This document shows positions 26,701-35,179 of a DNA stretch of 64,000 bases, piece by piece (position 1 is the stretch's first letter; each line of letters starts with the position of its first letter). The stretch is from Pseudoduganella aquatica. GTDB lineage: Bacteria; Pseudomonadota; Gammaproteobacteria; Burkholderiales; Burkholderiaceae_D. The position numbers and the translations under genes are program-made. The DNA lies in assembly GCF_009857595.1 (NCBI RefSeq), contig NZ_WWCU01000004.1, positions 218,559 to 282,558 on the forward strand, in the 5' to 3' direction. The notes below the pieces were generated by a model, which did no database searches, was not told the origin of the DNA, and worked only from the letters and a program-made list of their open reading frames with translations.

Positions 26701-27837
26701 ATGCAACAGACTCTAGCCATCAAGCCAGTCGAGTACGAGCACCCGCAACAAGGAACCAGCTGCGTCGCGCATGCCTGGGCGCGTACCCCGGCCACCCCCA
26801 GCGCCGACGAGCGCGCCGTCCTCAAAGAACGCATCAAGCGCCTGCTGAAAGAAAAGCAGGCGGTACTGGTAGCCCACTATTACGTGGACGCCGACCTGCA
26901 AGACCTGGCCGAGGAAACCGGCGGCTGCGTTTCCGATTCGCTGGAAATGGCCCGTTTCGGCCGCGACCACAGCGCCAAGACCCTGGTGGTCGCGGGCGTG
27001 CGCTTCATGGGCGAAACCGCCAAGATCCTCAGCCCCGAAAAGACCATCCTGATGCCGGACCTGGACGCGACCTGCTCGCTCGACCTGGGCTGCCCGGCCG
27101 ACGAGTTCACCGCTTTCTGCGACCAGCACCCGGACCGCACCGTGGTGGTCTACGCCAACACCAGCGCTGCCGTGAAAGCGCGCGCCGACTGGATGGTGAC
27201 GTCGTCGATCGGCCTGGACATCGTCAAGCACCTGCACGAGCAGGGCAAGAAAATCCTGTGGGCGCCGGACAAGCACCTGGGCTCCTACATCCAGAAGGAA
27301 ACCGGCGCGGACATGCTGCTGTGGCAGGGCTCCTGCCTGGTGCACGACGAATTCAAGGGCGTGGAACTGGATCTGCTGAAAGCCGAATACCCGAACGCCA
27401 AGGTGCTGGTGCACCCCGAGTCGCCGGCCAATGTGGTGGCGCAGGCCGACGTTGTCGGCTCCACCTCGCAGATGATTGCCGCCGCCGTCAACATGGACGC
27501 GGACACTTTCATCGTCGCCACCGACAACGGCATCCTGCACAAGATGCGCCAGGCCGCTCCGGGCAAGACCTTCATCGAAGCGCCCACCGCCGGCAACAGC
27601 GCCACCTGCAAGAGCTGCGCGCATTGCCCGTGGATGGCCATGAACGGCCTGCAGAACCTGGCGGACGTGCTCGAGAATATGAAGAACGAAATCCATGTCG
27701 ACCCCGCCGTCGGTGTGCAAGCCAAGCGCTCCATCGACCGCATGCTGGACTTCGCCGCAGCCAGGAAGGCCAAGGTCGCGCCAAGCGCCGATCTGGCGCA
27801 AGAGGCAAAACTGTTCCAGGGTATAGGTCCGGCATGA
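26701..27837 (+). CDS. nadA: Quinolinate synthase A
   Basis: 378 residues from the ATG at 26701 (MQQTLAIK); the frame extends upstream without a site. NadA condenses iminoaspartate with dihydroxyacetone phosphate to make quinolinate, using a 4Fe-4S cluster. The three cluster Cys are in [19 protein letters not shown] and [10 protein letters not shown]. Other landmarks are [15 protein letters not shown] near the start and HPESPANVV later. Its stop overlaps the nadC start by four bases. nadB, which supplies iminoaspartate, is not in the window. Confidence 0.95.
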   Translation: MQQTLAIKPVEYEHPQQGTSCVAHAWARTPATPSADERAVLKERIKRLLKEKQAVLVAHYYVDADLQDLAEETGGCVSDSLEMARFGRDHSAKTLVVAGVRFMGETAKILSPEKTILMPDLDATCSLDLGCPADEFTAFCDQHPDRTVVVYANTSAAVKARADWMVTSSIGLDIVKHLHEQGKKILWAPDKHLGSYIQKETGADMLLWQGSCLVHDEFKGVELDLLKAEYPNAKVLVHPESPANVVAQADVVGSTSQMIAAAVNMDADTFIVATDNGILHKMRQAAPGKTFIEAPTAGNSATCKSCAHCPWMAMNGLQNLADVLENMKNEIHVDPAVGVQAKRSIDRMLDFAAARKAKVAPSADLAQEAKLFQGIGPA

Positions 27838-28712
27838 GTACTTTACGCAATCCCCACGCGCCGTTCGACGCGCCGTTGAAGGCGGCGTTTGAATCCAACC
27901 TGCTGGCCGCGCTGCTGGAAGACGTGGGCACCGGCGACCTGACCGGCATGCTGGTTCCCGCCGAAGGCCGCAGCACCGCCCGCGTGGTGGTGCGCGAAGA
28001 CGCGGTGCTGTGCGGCGCGCCCTGGTTTGAAGGCGTGATGCTGGCCGTGGACGGCGGCATCAGCATTACCTGGCACTACGCCGAAGGCGACATGATGAAG
28101 GCGGACAGCGCGGTCTGCACGCTGGAAGGCCCGTCGCGCGCGCTGCTCACGGGCGAACGCGCGGCGCTCAACTTCCTGCAGCTGTTGTCCGGCGTGGCCA
28201 CGGCCACGCGCCGCTACGCGCAAGTGGTGGAAGGCACCGGAGCCCGCGTGCTCGACACCCGCAAAACGCTGCCCGGCCTGCGCCTGGCGCAGAAGTACGC
28301 GGTGCGCGTGGGCGGCGGCGCCAACCAGCGCCTGGCCCTGTACGACGGCATCCTGATCAAGGAGAACCATATTGCGGCGGCGGGCGGCATCACCGCCGCG
28401 CTGGTGGAAGCCAAGCGCGTGGCCGCCAAAGCCGGCGCGGGCGTGACCATACAGGTGGAAGTGGAAAACCTGGCCGAGCTGGAAGAAGCCCTGGCGGCCG
28501 GCGCCACCTCGGTCCTGCTCGACAATTTCGACCTCGACATGATGCGCGCCGCAGTGAAGCTCAACGCGGGCCGCGCGCTGCTGGAAGGTTCGGGTGGCGT
28601 CAACCTGGACACGGTGCGCGGCATCGCCGAAACCGGCGTGGACCGCATCTCCATCGGCAGCCTGACCAAGGACGTGCGCGCCACGGACTACTCGCTGCGC
28701 ATTATCGGCTAA
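27834..28712 (+). CDS. nadC: Nicotinate-nucleotide diphosphorylase (carboxylating)
   Basis: 292 residues, ATG at 27834 within the nadA stop (ATGA), so translation is coupled. NadC joins quinolinate to PRPP and decarboxylates it to nicotinate mononucleotide, the next step after NadA. Landmarks: [11 protein letters not shown] near the N-terminus, [18 protein letters not shown] in the centre, [11 protein letters not shown], and the phosphate-binding DNFDLD and [10 protein letters not shown] at the C-terminus. A strong terminator follows. Confidence 0.95.
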   Translation: MSTLRNPHAPFDAPLKAAFESNLLAALLEDVGTGDLTGMLVPAEGRSTARVVVREDAVLCGAPWFEGVMLAVDGGISITWHYAEGDMMKADSAVCTLEGPSRALLTGERAALNFLQLLSGVATATRRYAQVVEGTGARVLDTRKTLPGLRLAQKYAVRVGGGANQRLALYDGILIKENHIAAAGGITAALVEAKRVAAKAGAGVTIQVEVENLAELEEALAAGATSVLLDNFDLDMMRAAVKLNAGRALLEGSGGVNLDTVRGIAETGVDRISIGSLTKDVRATDYSLRIIG

Positions 28713-28718
28713 GCCGGC

Positions 28719-28768
28719 ATGGCAATGCGGCGCGTGCTTGTGCGCGCCGCGTTGCCATCTTCTTTTCC
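28719..28768 (+). terminator. Intrinsic terminator of nadA-nadC
   Basis: A 16-bp stem with one wobble pair (left arm 28719-28734, right arm 28743-28758, loop of eight bases) is followed by CTTCTTTTCC. It begins six bases after the nadC stop. Confidence 0.85.
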
Positions 28769-28840
28769 CGCCGCTGAAAACGCGGTACTATCACTCCGCA
28801 GTCCTTCCTGCCAGCCTGCCTGAACTACAGGAGATGCCGC

Positions 28841-28906
28841 ATGAATACCCTGAGTGTTTGTCCTGAACACGGCCACGCGGGCGCAGCCCATGGCACTGCT
28901 CGCTAA
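28841..28906 (+). CDS. Short upstream reading frame overlapping the first c-di-GMP protein gene
   Basis: A 21-codon frame, MNTLSVCPEHGHAGAAHGTAR, begins at an ATG preceded by ACAGGAG with good spacing and ends at a TAA at 28904-28906. It overlaps the ATG at 28890 of the large gene in another frame. It owns the only good ribosome site in the region, while the large gene's own start has none. It may be a leader whose translation loads ribosomes onto the large gene. It is too short to call a protein gene with confidence. Confidence 0.45.
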   Translation: MNTLSVCPEHGHAGAAHGTAR

Positions 28907-31900
28907 CTTCCACGCCCGCCTTGCCCGCCTCAGTCTGCGCGCCAGACTACAAACTGTCATCAGTTGTTTGGCTATCCCCATGCTAGCCTCGGCGCTGGTG
29001 GTGGTGCTGCTGCATTTGTATGCCGCATCCGCCTGGCACGCCTTTGCCGAACAGGATCAGCGTGCGCTGCAACTGGCATTGCGGAGCAGCGCCGCGTTGC
29101 CTGCGCTGGATGTGGCGGCCACGCGCCGCGCCACGCTGAGCGGCTTGCGCGCGCAGATGCGCGACATCGCCGGCGTTAGCGGAGATGAGAACGTGCGCAG
29201 CGCAGCACAGGCAGTCGCTTTGCTTACCTATGAATACGAGACCACCCGGGCTGCCCGCGCCGCCGCACCCCCACCGCTGGCTCCCTTGCTCGACGAGCTG
29301 GCAGTACAGGCTACGGGCGCGTCCGCGCAGGCGCATGCGCACGCCGTGCTTGCGGGACGGGTGGCGCTGCTGGCGATGGTGCTGCTGCCGGTGCTGGCGG
29401 CGGCGGGTGCGTTGGTGCTGGCCAGCGGCATTACGCGCAGCATAGACGGCACGCTGCGCGACTGCATCGCCTTCGCCGGCGAAATCGCGGCGGGCAATTT
29501 CAGCCACGGCAGCAGCCAGGCGCGACCAGCCGCCAGCGCGCGCCGCCTGGATGCGGACGCCGACAGCGCCAGCGAATTCGACATCCTGGTGCGCTCCATG
29601 AACCGCATCGCCGACGAAACCGTCACCGCCGCGGAGCGTACGGCCGCGCAGACCGCAAGGCTGGAGCGGGTGGAGCGCTCGTGGGCGCTGCTGTCCGCGT
29701 GCAGCAAGTCGCTGGCCAAAGCCGGCAGCGAGACGGAGCTGCTGAACGCCATCTGCGGGCATCTGGCGGAACTGGGCGGCTACCGCGTGGCCTGGGTGGG
29801 CTACGCATGTGACGACGAGGCCATGACCATAGAAGTCGCAGCGCATGCAGGCACCGATGCGGATTACGTGAACGGGTTGCAGCTGAGCTGGGGCGCGGAC
29901 GTGCACAAGCAGGGCGGCTTCGGCACCGCCATCCACCAAGTGCGCACGGTGGCCACCAGCCAGCTCGCATCGGACCTGGTCTTCACATGCTGGCGCGAAC
30001 TCACGCCGCCGCACGGCCTGGCGTCCGCGCTGGCGCTGCCGCTGATGAGCGATGGCGAAGGCGATGGTGAACGCACCGCGTTCGGCGTACTGGGCCTCTA
30101 CTCCGAGCAGAGCGGCCCCGTGGAGGAAGAGGAGTTGCAGCTGCTGCACGACCTGGCGGACGATCTGGCCTTCGGCATCGTCAGCCGCCGCCAATCGGGG
30201 CAGCGCCAGCGCGCCGAGGCGCAGCTGGCGCGCCATGTCAATTACGACGACCTGACCGGCCTGGCCAAGCTGGAAACGCTGCAAGCACAGCTGCTGCAGC
30301 TGGCGGAACAAGCGCGCGCCGGCCGCAAGACGCTGGCGGCGCTGCACGTGGACCTGGACCGTTTCAAGGACGTCAACGACACGCTGGGCCGCGCGGTGGG
30401 CGACCAGGTGCTGGCGCAGGCCGCGCTGCGGCTGGTCCACTGCGCGGGTGAGGGGGCGGTACTGGCGCGTCCGGGTGCGGACGAATTCGTCATCCTGCTG
30501 CCGGGACTTGCCGCGCCGGGCGACGCTGCAAAGGCGGCCAGCCGCATGGCGGCGCAGCTGGCTGAACCGCTGGCCGCCGGACTGCTGCCTCCCGGCGCGC
30601 CGGCCATACGCCCGCTCGGCTCCATCGGCATCAGCCTGTATCCCGACGACAGCGCCGAGATAGGCGACCTGCTGCGCAACGCAGGCCTGGCCATGCAGGA
30701 AGCGAAGCGGCAGGGCGGCAATACCTGCCGCTACTATGCGCCCGAGCTGAACGCGCGCATGGCTTCGCGCTTCGTCATGGAGTCGGAGCTGAGCCGGGCG
30801 CTGGAACGCGGCGAGCTGTCCATGCACTATCAGCCGCAATGCAGCCTGCAGACCGGCGTGGTCGTGGGCGCCGAAGCGCTGATGCGCTGGAAGCACCCCA
30901 CGCGCGGCATGGTGGCGCCGGGCGAATTCATCAAGCTGGCCGAGGAAACCGGGCTGGTGCTGCCGATAGGCGCGTGGGCCATCGAGAACGTATGCGGCCA
31001 GCTCAAGGCCTGGCGCGACGCGGGCGTGAAATCACCGCCAGTGGCCGTCAACTTGTCCGCGCGCCAGTTCCAGCAAGCGGGCCTGGTACAGACCGTGCGC
31101 AGGGCGCTGGAAAGCAGCGGCGTGGTGGGGCGCCAGCTGGTGCTGGAGTTGACCGAGAGCGCGGTGATGCAGGACGTGGAGGCGGCCATCGTCACGCTGC
31201 GCGAACTGAAAGAGCTGGGCGTGGGCATCGCGCTGGACGACTTCGGCACCGGCTATTCCTCGCTGAGCCACCTGAAGCGCTTCACCATCGACCATTTGAA
31301 GATAGACCATTCCTTCGTGCGCGACATCACCACGTCGCCGGACGACGCGGCCATTTGCAACGCGGTGATCGGGCTGGCGCACAATCTGCGCGTGCAGGTG
31401 GTGGCCGAGGGGGTGGAAACCGTGGAGCAGATGAACTACCTGCGGCGGCGCTACTGCGACAGCATGCAGGGCTACCTGTTCAGCAAAGCCGTGCCGGCCG
31501 GCGCTTACGCCCAGTTGCTGGCAAGCGGCAACAAGCTGGCCTTGCCGGATGCGGCGGAAACCCCGCCCACCTTGCTGCTGCTAGATGACGAACCGAATAT
31601 CATCCGCTCGCTGAACCGCGCGCTGCGGCTGGATGGCTACAAGATCCTGGCCGCCACCAGCGCGTCCGATGCGCTCAAGCTGCTGGCCATGAGTCCGGTG
31701 CAGGTGGTGCTGTCGGACCACCGCATGCCTGAAATGACCGGCATTGAATTTCTTAGCCGCGTGAAGGACCTGTACCCGGACACCGTCCGCATTATCCTGT
31801 CCGGCTATGCCGACCTGGACTCCGTGATCGACGCCATCAACCGCGGCGCCGTCTACCGCTACTTCACCAAGCCCTGGGATGACGAGCAACTGCGAGACTG

Positions 31901-31943
31901 CGTCCAGCAGGCGTTTCGCCACCAGCAGCTACTGGCGGCCTGA
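28890..31943 (+). CDS. GAF-GGDEF-EAL-REC hybrid c-di-GMP protein, copy 1
   Basis: 1017 residues from the ATG at 28890 (MALLANF), chosen by alignment with copy 2 (MSLLAEF). An in-frame GTG at 28854 is an alternative. Order: membrane helix about 23-45, periplasmic helical domain, membrane helix about 157-179, HAMP-like linker to about 245, GAF about 275-440, GGDEF about 450-615, EAL about 630-880, REC about 893-1015. The GGDEF motif is GADEF, so cyclase activity is doubtful. The EAL site looks intact (AEALMRW, VNLSARQF, LELTES, LDDFGTGYS, HLKID, VVAEGVET), so it should degrade c-di-GMP. REC keeps the acidic pair (899-900), Asp943 and the KPW lysine. Confidence 0.92.
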   Translation: MALLANFHARLARLSLRARLQTVISCLAIPMLASALVVVLLHLYAASAWHAFAEQDQRALQLALRSSAALPALDVAATRRATLSGLRAQMRDIAGVSGDENVRSAAQAVALLTYEYETTRAARAAAPPPLAPLLDELAVQATGASAQAHAHAVLAGRVALLAMVLLPVLAAAGALVLASGITRSIDGTLRDCIAFAGEIAAGNFSHGSSQARPAASARRLDADADSASEFDILVRSMNRIADETVTAAERTAAQTARLERVERSWALLSACSKSLAKAGSETELLNAICGHLAELGGYRVAWVGYACDDEAMTIEVAAHAGTDADYVNGLQLSWGADVHKQGGFGTAIHQVRTVATSQLASDLVFTCWRELTPPHGLASALALPLMSDGEGDGERTAFGVLGLYSEQSGPVEEEELQLLHDLADDLAFGIVSRRQSGQRQRAEAQLARHVNYDDLTGLAKLETLQAQLLQLAEQARAGRKTLAALHVDLDRFKDVNDTLGRAVGDQVLAQAALRLVHCAGEGAVLARPGADEFVILLPGLAAPGDAAKAASRMAAQLAEPLAAGLLPPGAPAIRPLGSIGISLYPDDSAEIGDLLRNAGLAMQEAKRQGGNTCRYYAPELNARMASRFVMESELSRALERGELSMHYQPQCSLQTGVVVGAEALMRWKHPTRGMVAPGEFIKLAEETGLVLPIGAWAIENVCGQLKAWRDAGVKSPPVAVNLSARQFQQAGLVQTVRRALESSGVVGRQLVLELTESAVMQDVEAAIVTLRELKELGVGIALDDFGTGYSSLSHLKRFTIDHLKIDHSFVRDITTSPDDAAICNAVIGLAHNLRVQVVAEGVETVEQMNYLRRRYCDSMQGYLFSKAVPAGAYAQLLASGNKLALPDAAETPPTLLLLDDEPNIIRSLNRALRLDGYKILAATSASDALKLLAMSPVQVVLSDHRMPEMTGIEFLSRVKDLYPDTVRIILSGYADLDSVIDAINRGAVYRYFTKPWDDEQLRDCVQQAFRHQQLLAA

Positions 31944-31991
31944 ACTCTCCGCCCGAAGATAATCTTTCCATATGGCAAATTTCGGACTACT

Positions 31992-32013
31992 ATGTTCTTA
32001 ACTATTAGAACAT
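31992..32013. promoter_or_regulatory. Operator-like palindrome before copy 2
   Basis: ATGTTCT (31992-31998) and AGAACAT (32007-32013) form perfect 7-bp arms around an 8-base spacer. The right arm ends directly before the GGGAG ribosome site of the gene at 32027. It could be a repressor site or, as RNA, a hairpin that limits access to the ribosome site. There is no counterpart before copy 1. Confidence 0.45.
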
Positions 32014-32026
32014 GGGAGATGTCGAA

Positions 32027-35000
32027 ATGTCACTGCTCGCGGAGTTTGACAGCCGCCTCGCGCGGCTAAGCCTGCACAGCAGGCTGTGGGCCGTTGTTGC
32101 CAGTTTGGCCATGCCCATGCTGGCCGCTGCGCTGCTGGCCGGTTTTGTCCACCTGTACGCGGTGCACGCCTGGCGCGCCTACAGCGGCCAGGAACAGTAC
32201 GCGGTGCAGCTGGCGCACAAGGCGGGCGCGGATCTGCGCCTGCTGGACGCTCCCGCCACGCGGGCGGCGGCGTTGCTGGCCCTGCGCGCGCAGATGCGCG
32301 ACGTGGCCGGTCTGAGCGGAGAATCGAGCGTGCGCCGGGCGGCGCAGGCCGTCACCGCCAGCAGCTATGAATACGAGGAAAAGGCCAAGGCCGGCGCGGC
32401 GCCGCAAGCTGCAAACACGCTGGCTCCGCTGCTCGACACGCTGAGCACCCGCGCCGCCGACGCGTCCGAACGCGCCCGCGAACGCGCGTCGCAGCTGGCC
32501 TTGACCGCACTGGTGGCCATGTTCCTGCTGCCGGCGCTGGCCACCGGCGCTGGCATCCTGGTGGCGCGGCGCTTCACCCACAGCATAGACGGCACGCTGC
32601 GCGACTGCATCGCCTTCGCCGGCGCCATCGCCTCCGAAAACTTCAGCCACGGCGGCAGCCACGCACGTGCCGGCGCCCGCGCCAAGCGGCTGGACGCGGA
32701 CGCGGACAGCGCCAGCGAATTCGACATCCTGGTGCGTTCCATGAACCGCATCGCCGACGAAACCAGCATCGCGGCCAAGCGCCACGCCGATAACAACGCC
32801 CGCCTGCGCCGCCTGGAGCGCGCCTGGGCGCTGCTGTCGGCCTGCTGGCAGTCCCAGTTGCGGGCGCAGGACGAGAAGGAACTGCTGGCCGCGGTGTGCG
32901 CCCATTTGTGCGAACACGGCGGCTACCGCGCGGCCTGGGTGGGCTATGCGCGTCAGGACGAGAAATTCAGTGTCGAAGTCGCCGCGCATGGCGGCACGGA
33001 CGCGAACTATGTGCACAAGCTGGCGCTGAGCTGGGGCGAGGAAGTCCACGAGCAGGGCGGCTTCGGAACGGCCATCCACCAGAACCGCACCATGACGACC
33101 AATCAGCTGGTCACCGACCTGGTGTTCAATGCGGCCGACCGCCCGGCCGTGCCGCACGGGCTGCTGGCCGCCGCAGCCTTGCCTTTGCGTACCGATCCGG
33201 AATCGGCGCCGTTCGGCGTGCTGGGCATCTATTCCGTGCACGCGGAAAGCTTCGACGACGAGGAACTCAAGCTGCTGCAAACCCTGGCGGACGACCTGGT
33301 GCTGGGCATAGGCCGCACCAAGCTGCATGCCCAGTGCGTGGCCGTGGCCGCAGCCGCCGAAGCGGAGGCCGAAGAGCGGGCTGCGCATCCCGTCTATTTC
33401 GACGACCTGACCGGGCTGGCCACGCTGGCGACCTTGCAGCGCAAGGTTGCGCCGCTGGCCGCGCAAGCCGCCGCAGCGCACCGCAAGCTGGGCGCGCTGC
33501 ATGTGAACCTGGACAGCTTTGACATGATCAACGAAAAGCTGGGCCGGGAAGTGGCGGACCAGGTGCTGGTCCAGGCAGCGCTGCGGCTGGCGCAAGCAGC
33601 CGGCGAGAAGGCCGTGCTGGCGCGCCCCGGCGCGGACGAATTCATCGTGCTTCTGCCATGCTTGGTGTCGGCGGCGCACGCGGGCAAGATCGCGGCGCGC
33701 GTGGCCGCCGCGCTGGCCCAGCCGGTGGACGCCAGCCTGCTGCCGCCGGACACGCCGCTGCTCAAGCTGATGTGCTCCACCGGCATCGGCCTGTATCCCG
33801 ACGACACCGGCGACGGCGACGATGGCGGTCCTTTGCTGGCGCATGCGGCGGAGGCCATGCAGCAAGCCAAGCAGCAAGGCGGCAATACCTACCGCTATTA
33901 CGCCACCGCGCTCAATGCGCAGGTGGCGCAGCGCGGCGCCATGGAGCTGGAGCTTGGCCGCGCGCTGGAGCGCCGCGAGCTGCTGCTGTACTACCAGCCG
34001 CAAGCGAGCCTGGCGCACGGCGGCGTGACTTGCGCCGAGGCGATGCTGCGCTGGCAGCATCCGCAGCGCGGCGTGCTGGCGCCTCAGGACTTTATCCGGC
34101 AGGCCGAGGAGACCGGGCTGGTGCTGCCATTCGGCGCCTGGGCCATAGAGCGGGCGTGCAGGCAGCTGAAGGAATGGGCGGACCAGGGCTTGCATATGCC
34201 GCCGGTGGCGGTCAACCTGTCGGCCAGCCAGTTCTCGCTGCCCGGACTGGCCGACACTGTGCGGCATGCGCTGGAGAGCAGCGGCGTGCCCGCCGCTTCG
34301 CTGGTGCTGGAAGTGGGCGAGCAAGGCCTGATGCACAATCCGGACGCTGCGGCCGCCACGCTGCGGCAGTTGAAGGAGCTGGGTGTGGGCCTGGTGCTGG
34401 ACGATTTCGGCAGCAGCCAGGCTTCGCTGTATTGCCTGAAAGAGTTCCCCTTTGACCGCTTGAAGTTGGACCCGGCGCTGGTGCACGAACTGGGCGTCTC
34501 GCCCGGTGCGGCCGTGCTGTGCGGCGCGATTGTGTCGATGGCGCATACGCTGGGTGGGAAGGTGCTGGCGGACGGCGTGGAGACGGAAGCCCAGCTCCAC
34601 AGCCTGCAGCAGCGCCATTGCGACGCGGTGCAGGGCGCGCTGTTCAGCAAGGCCCTGCCGGCCGAGGGCTATGCGGCGCTGCTCGCCTCCGGCAAGAAGC
34701 TGCCGGTGACGGCCAAGGCGACGCAGGCGCCGGAGCCCAGCGCCGTCACGCACACCTTGCTGCTGGTGGATGCGGAAGCGGCCACGCTGCGCGCGCTGAA
34801 CCGCGTGCTGAAGGGCGACGGCAGCAAGATCCTGGCCGCGTCCAGCGGCGCGGATGCGCTGGCGCTGCTGGAAATTAATCCCGTGCAGGCGGTGGTGTGC
34901 GGCGAGCGCCTGTCCGATATGAGCGGCGTGGACTTCCTCGCCCAAGCGGCGGAGCAGCGTCCCGGCGCCGAGCGCATCCTGCTGACCGGCGACGACAGCT

Positions 35001-35113
35001 ACGCGGCGGCGCTGGACGCCCTGAACAGCGGCGCGGCACGGCGCATCTTCCCCAAGCCCTGGAGCGACGCGCAGCTGCGCGACTGCGTCTATCAGCCGCT
35101 GCTGCAGGTATAA
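32027..35113 (+). CDS. GAF-GGDEF-EAL-REC hybrid protein, copy 2, signalling sites eroded
   Basis: 1028 residues, ATG at 32027 with GGGAG eight bases upstream. It aligns end to end with copy 1; the stretch SIDGTLRDCIAFAG and the run from DADADSASEF through RSMNRIADET are nearly identical. Active-site residues have drifted. GGDEF: VNLDSFDMINEKLG replaces VDLDRFKDVNDTLG, plus GADEF. EAL: EAM for EAL, LEVGEQ for LELTES, DDFGSSQAS for DDFGTGYSS, and ADGVET for AEGVET. REC: the acidic pair is DA, and Gly959 stands where the phosphorylated Asp should be. The frame is intact over 3 kb, so it is probably maintained as a non-catalytic sensor or binding protein. Confidence 0.92.
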   Translation: MSLLAEFDSRLARLSLHSRLWAVVASLAMPMLAAALLAGFVHLYAVHAWRAYSGQEQYAVQLAHKAGADLRLLDAPATRAAALLALRAQMRDVAGLSGESSVRRAAQAVTASSYEYEEKAKAGAAPQAANTLAPLLDTLSTRAADASERARERASQLALTALVAMFLLPALATGAGILVARRFTHSIDGTLRDCIAFAGAIASENFSHGGSHARAGARAKRLDADADSASEFDILVRSMNRIADETSIAAKRHADNNARLRRLERAWALLSACWQSQLRAQDEKELLAAVCAHLCEHGGYRAAWVGYARQDEKFSVEVAAHGGTDANYVHKLALSWGEEVHEQGGFGTAIHQNRTMTTNQLVTDLVFNAADRPAVPHGLLAAAALPLRTDPESAPFGVLGIYSVHAESFDDEELKLLQTLADDLVLGIGRTKLHAQCVAVAAAAEAEAEERAAHPVYFDDLTGLATLATLQRKVAPLAAQAAAAHRKLGALHVNLDSFDMINEKLGREVADQVLVQAALRLAQAAGEKAVLARPGADEFIVLLPCLVSAAHAGKIAARVAAALAQPVDASLLPPDTPLLKLMCSTGIGLYPDDTGDGDDGGPLLAHAAEAMQQAKQQGGNTYRYYATALNAQVAQRGAMELELGRALERRELLLYYQPQASLAHGGVTCAEAMLRWQHPQRGVLAPQDFIRQAEETGLVLPFGAWAIERACRQLKEWADQGLHMPPVAVNLSASQFSLPGLADTVRHALESSGVPAASLVLEVGEQGLMHNPDAAAATLRQLKELGVGLVLDDFGSSQASLYCLKEFPFDRLKLDPALVHELGVSPGAAVLCGAIVSMAHTLGGKVLADGVETEAQLHSLQQRHCDAVQGALFSKALPAEGYAALLASGKKLPVTAKATQAPEPSAVTHTLLLVDAEAATLRALNRVLKGDGSKILAASSGADALALLEINPVQAVVCGERLSDMSGVDFLAQAAEQRPGAERILLTGDDSYAAALDALNSGAARRIFPKPWSDAQLRDCVYQPLLQV

Positions 35114-35136
35114 AAAAACCGCCCGGAAGGGCGGCT
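35112..35136 (-). terminator. Intrinsic terminator of the MHS transporter gene
   Basis: Read on the minus strand, the stem CCGCCC/GGGCGG (35134-35119, four-base loop) is followed by seven T residues (35118-35112). The T-run coincides with the TAA stop of the converging gene, so the element is compressed into the end of that gene. Confidence 0.75.
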
Positions 35137-35148
35137 GGAAGGAACGCT

Positions 35149-35168
35149 GGCGGGGCGCTTGCCCCGCC
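35149..35168. terminator. Second hairpin between the converging genes
   Basis: GGCGGGGC (35149-35156) and GCCCCGCC (35161-35168) form a perfect 8-bp stem with loop GCTT. No T-run follows on either strand. It may help stop or protect the converging transcripts. Confidence 0.5.
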
Positions 35169-35179
35169 GTACCGGGGAA

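Noticed and set aside
28854..28892. Frameshift joining the short upstream frame to the c-di-GMP protein
   Set aside because: Copy 2 aligns from MSLLAEF with MALLANF of copy 1, so nothing upstream is needed for a complete protein.
32066..34945. 959-codon minus-strand frame opposite c-di-GMP copy 2
   Set aside because: A similar shadow lies opposite copy 1. The translation is Arg/His/Gln-rich low complexity, as expected from the reverse frame of a GC-rich gene.
32027..35113. Pseudogene call for c-di-GMP copy 2
   Set aside because: The frame is open over 3 kb and the sensor half is well conserved with copy 1; only signalling residues have changed.
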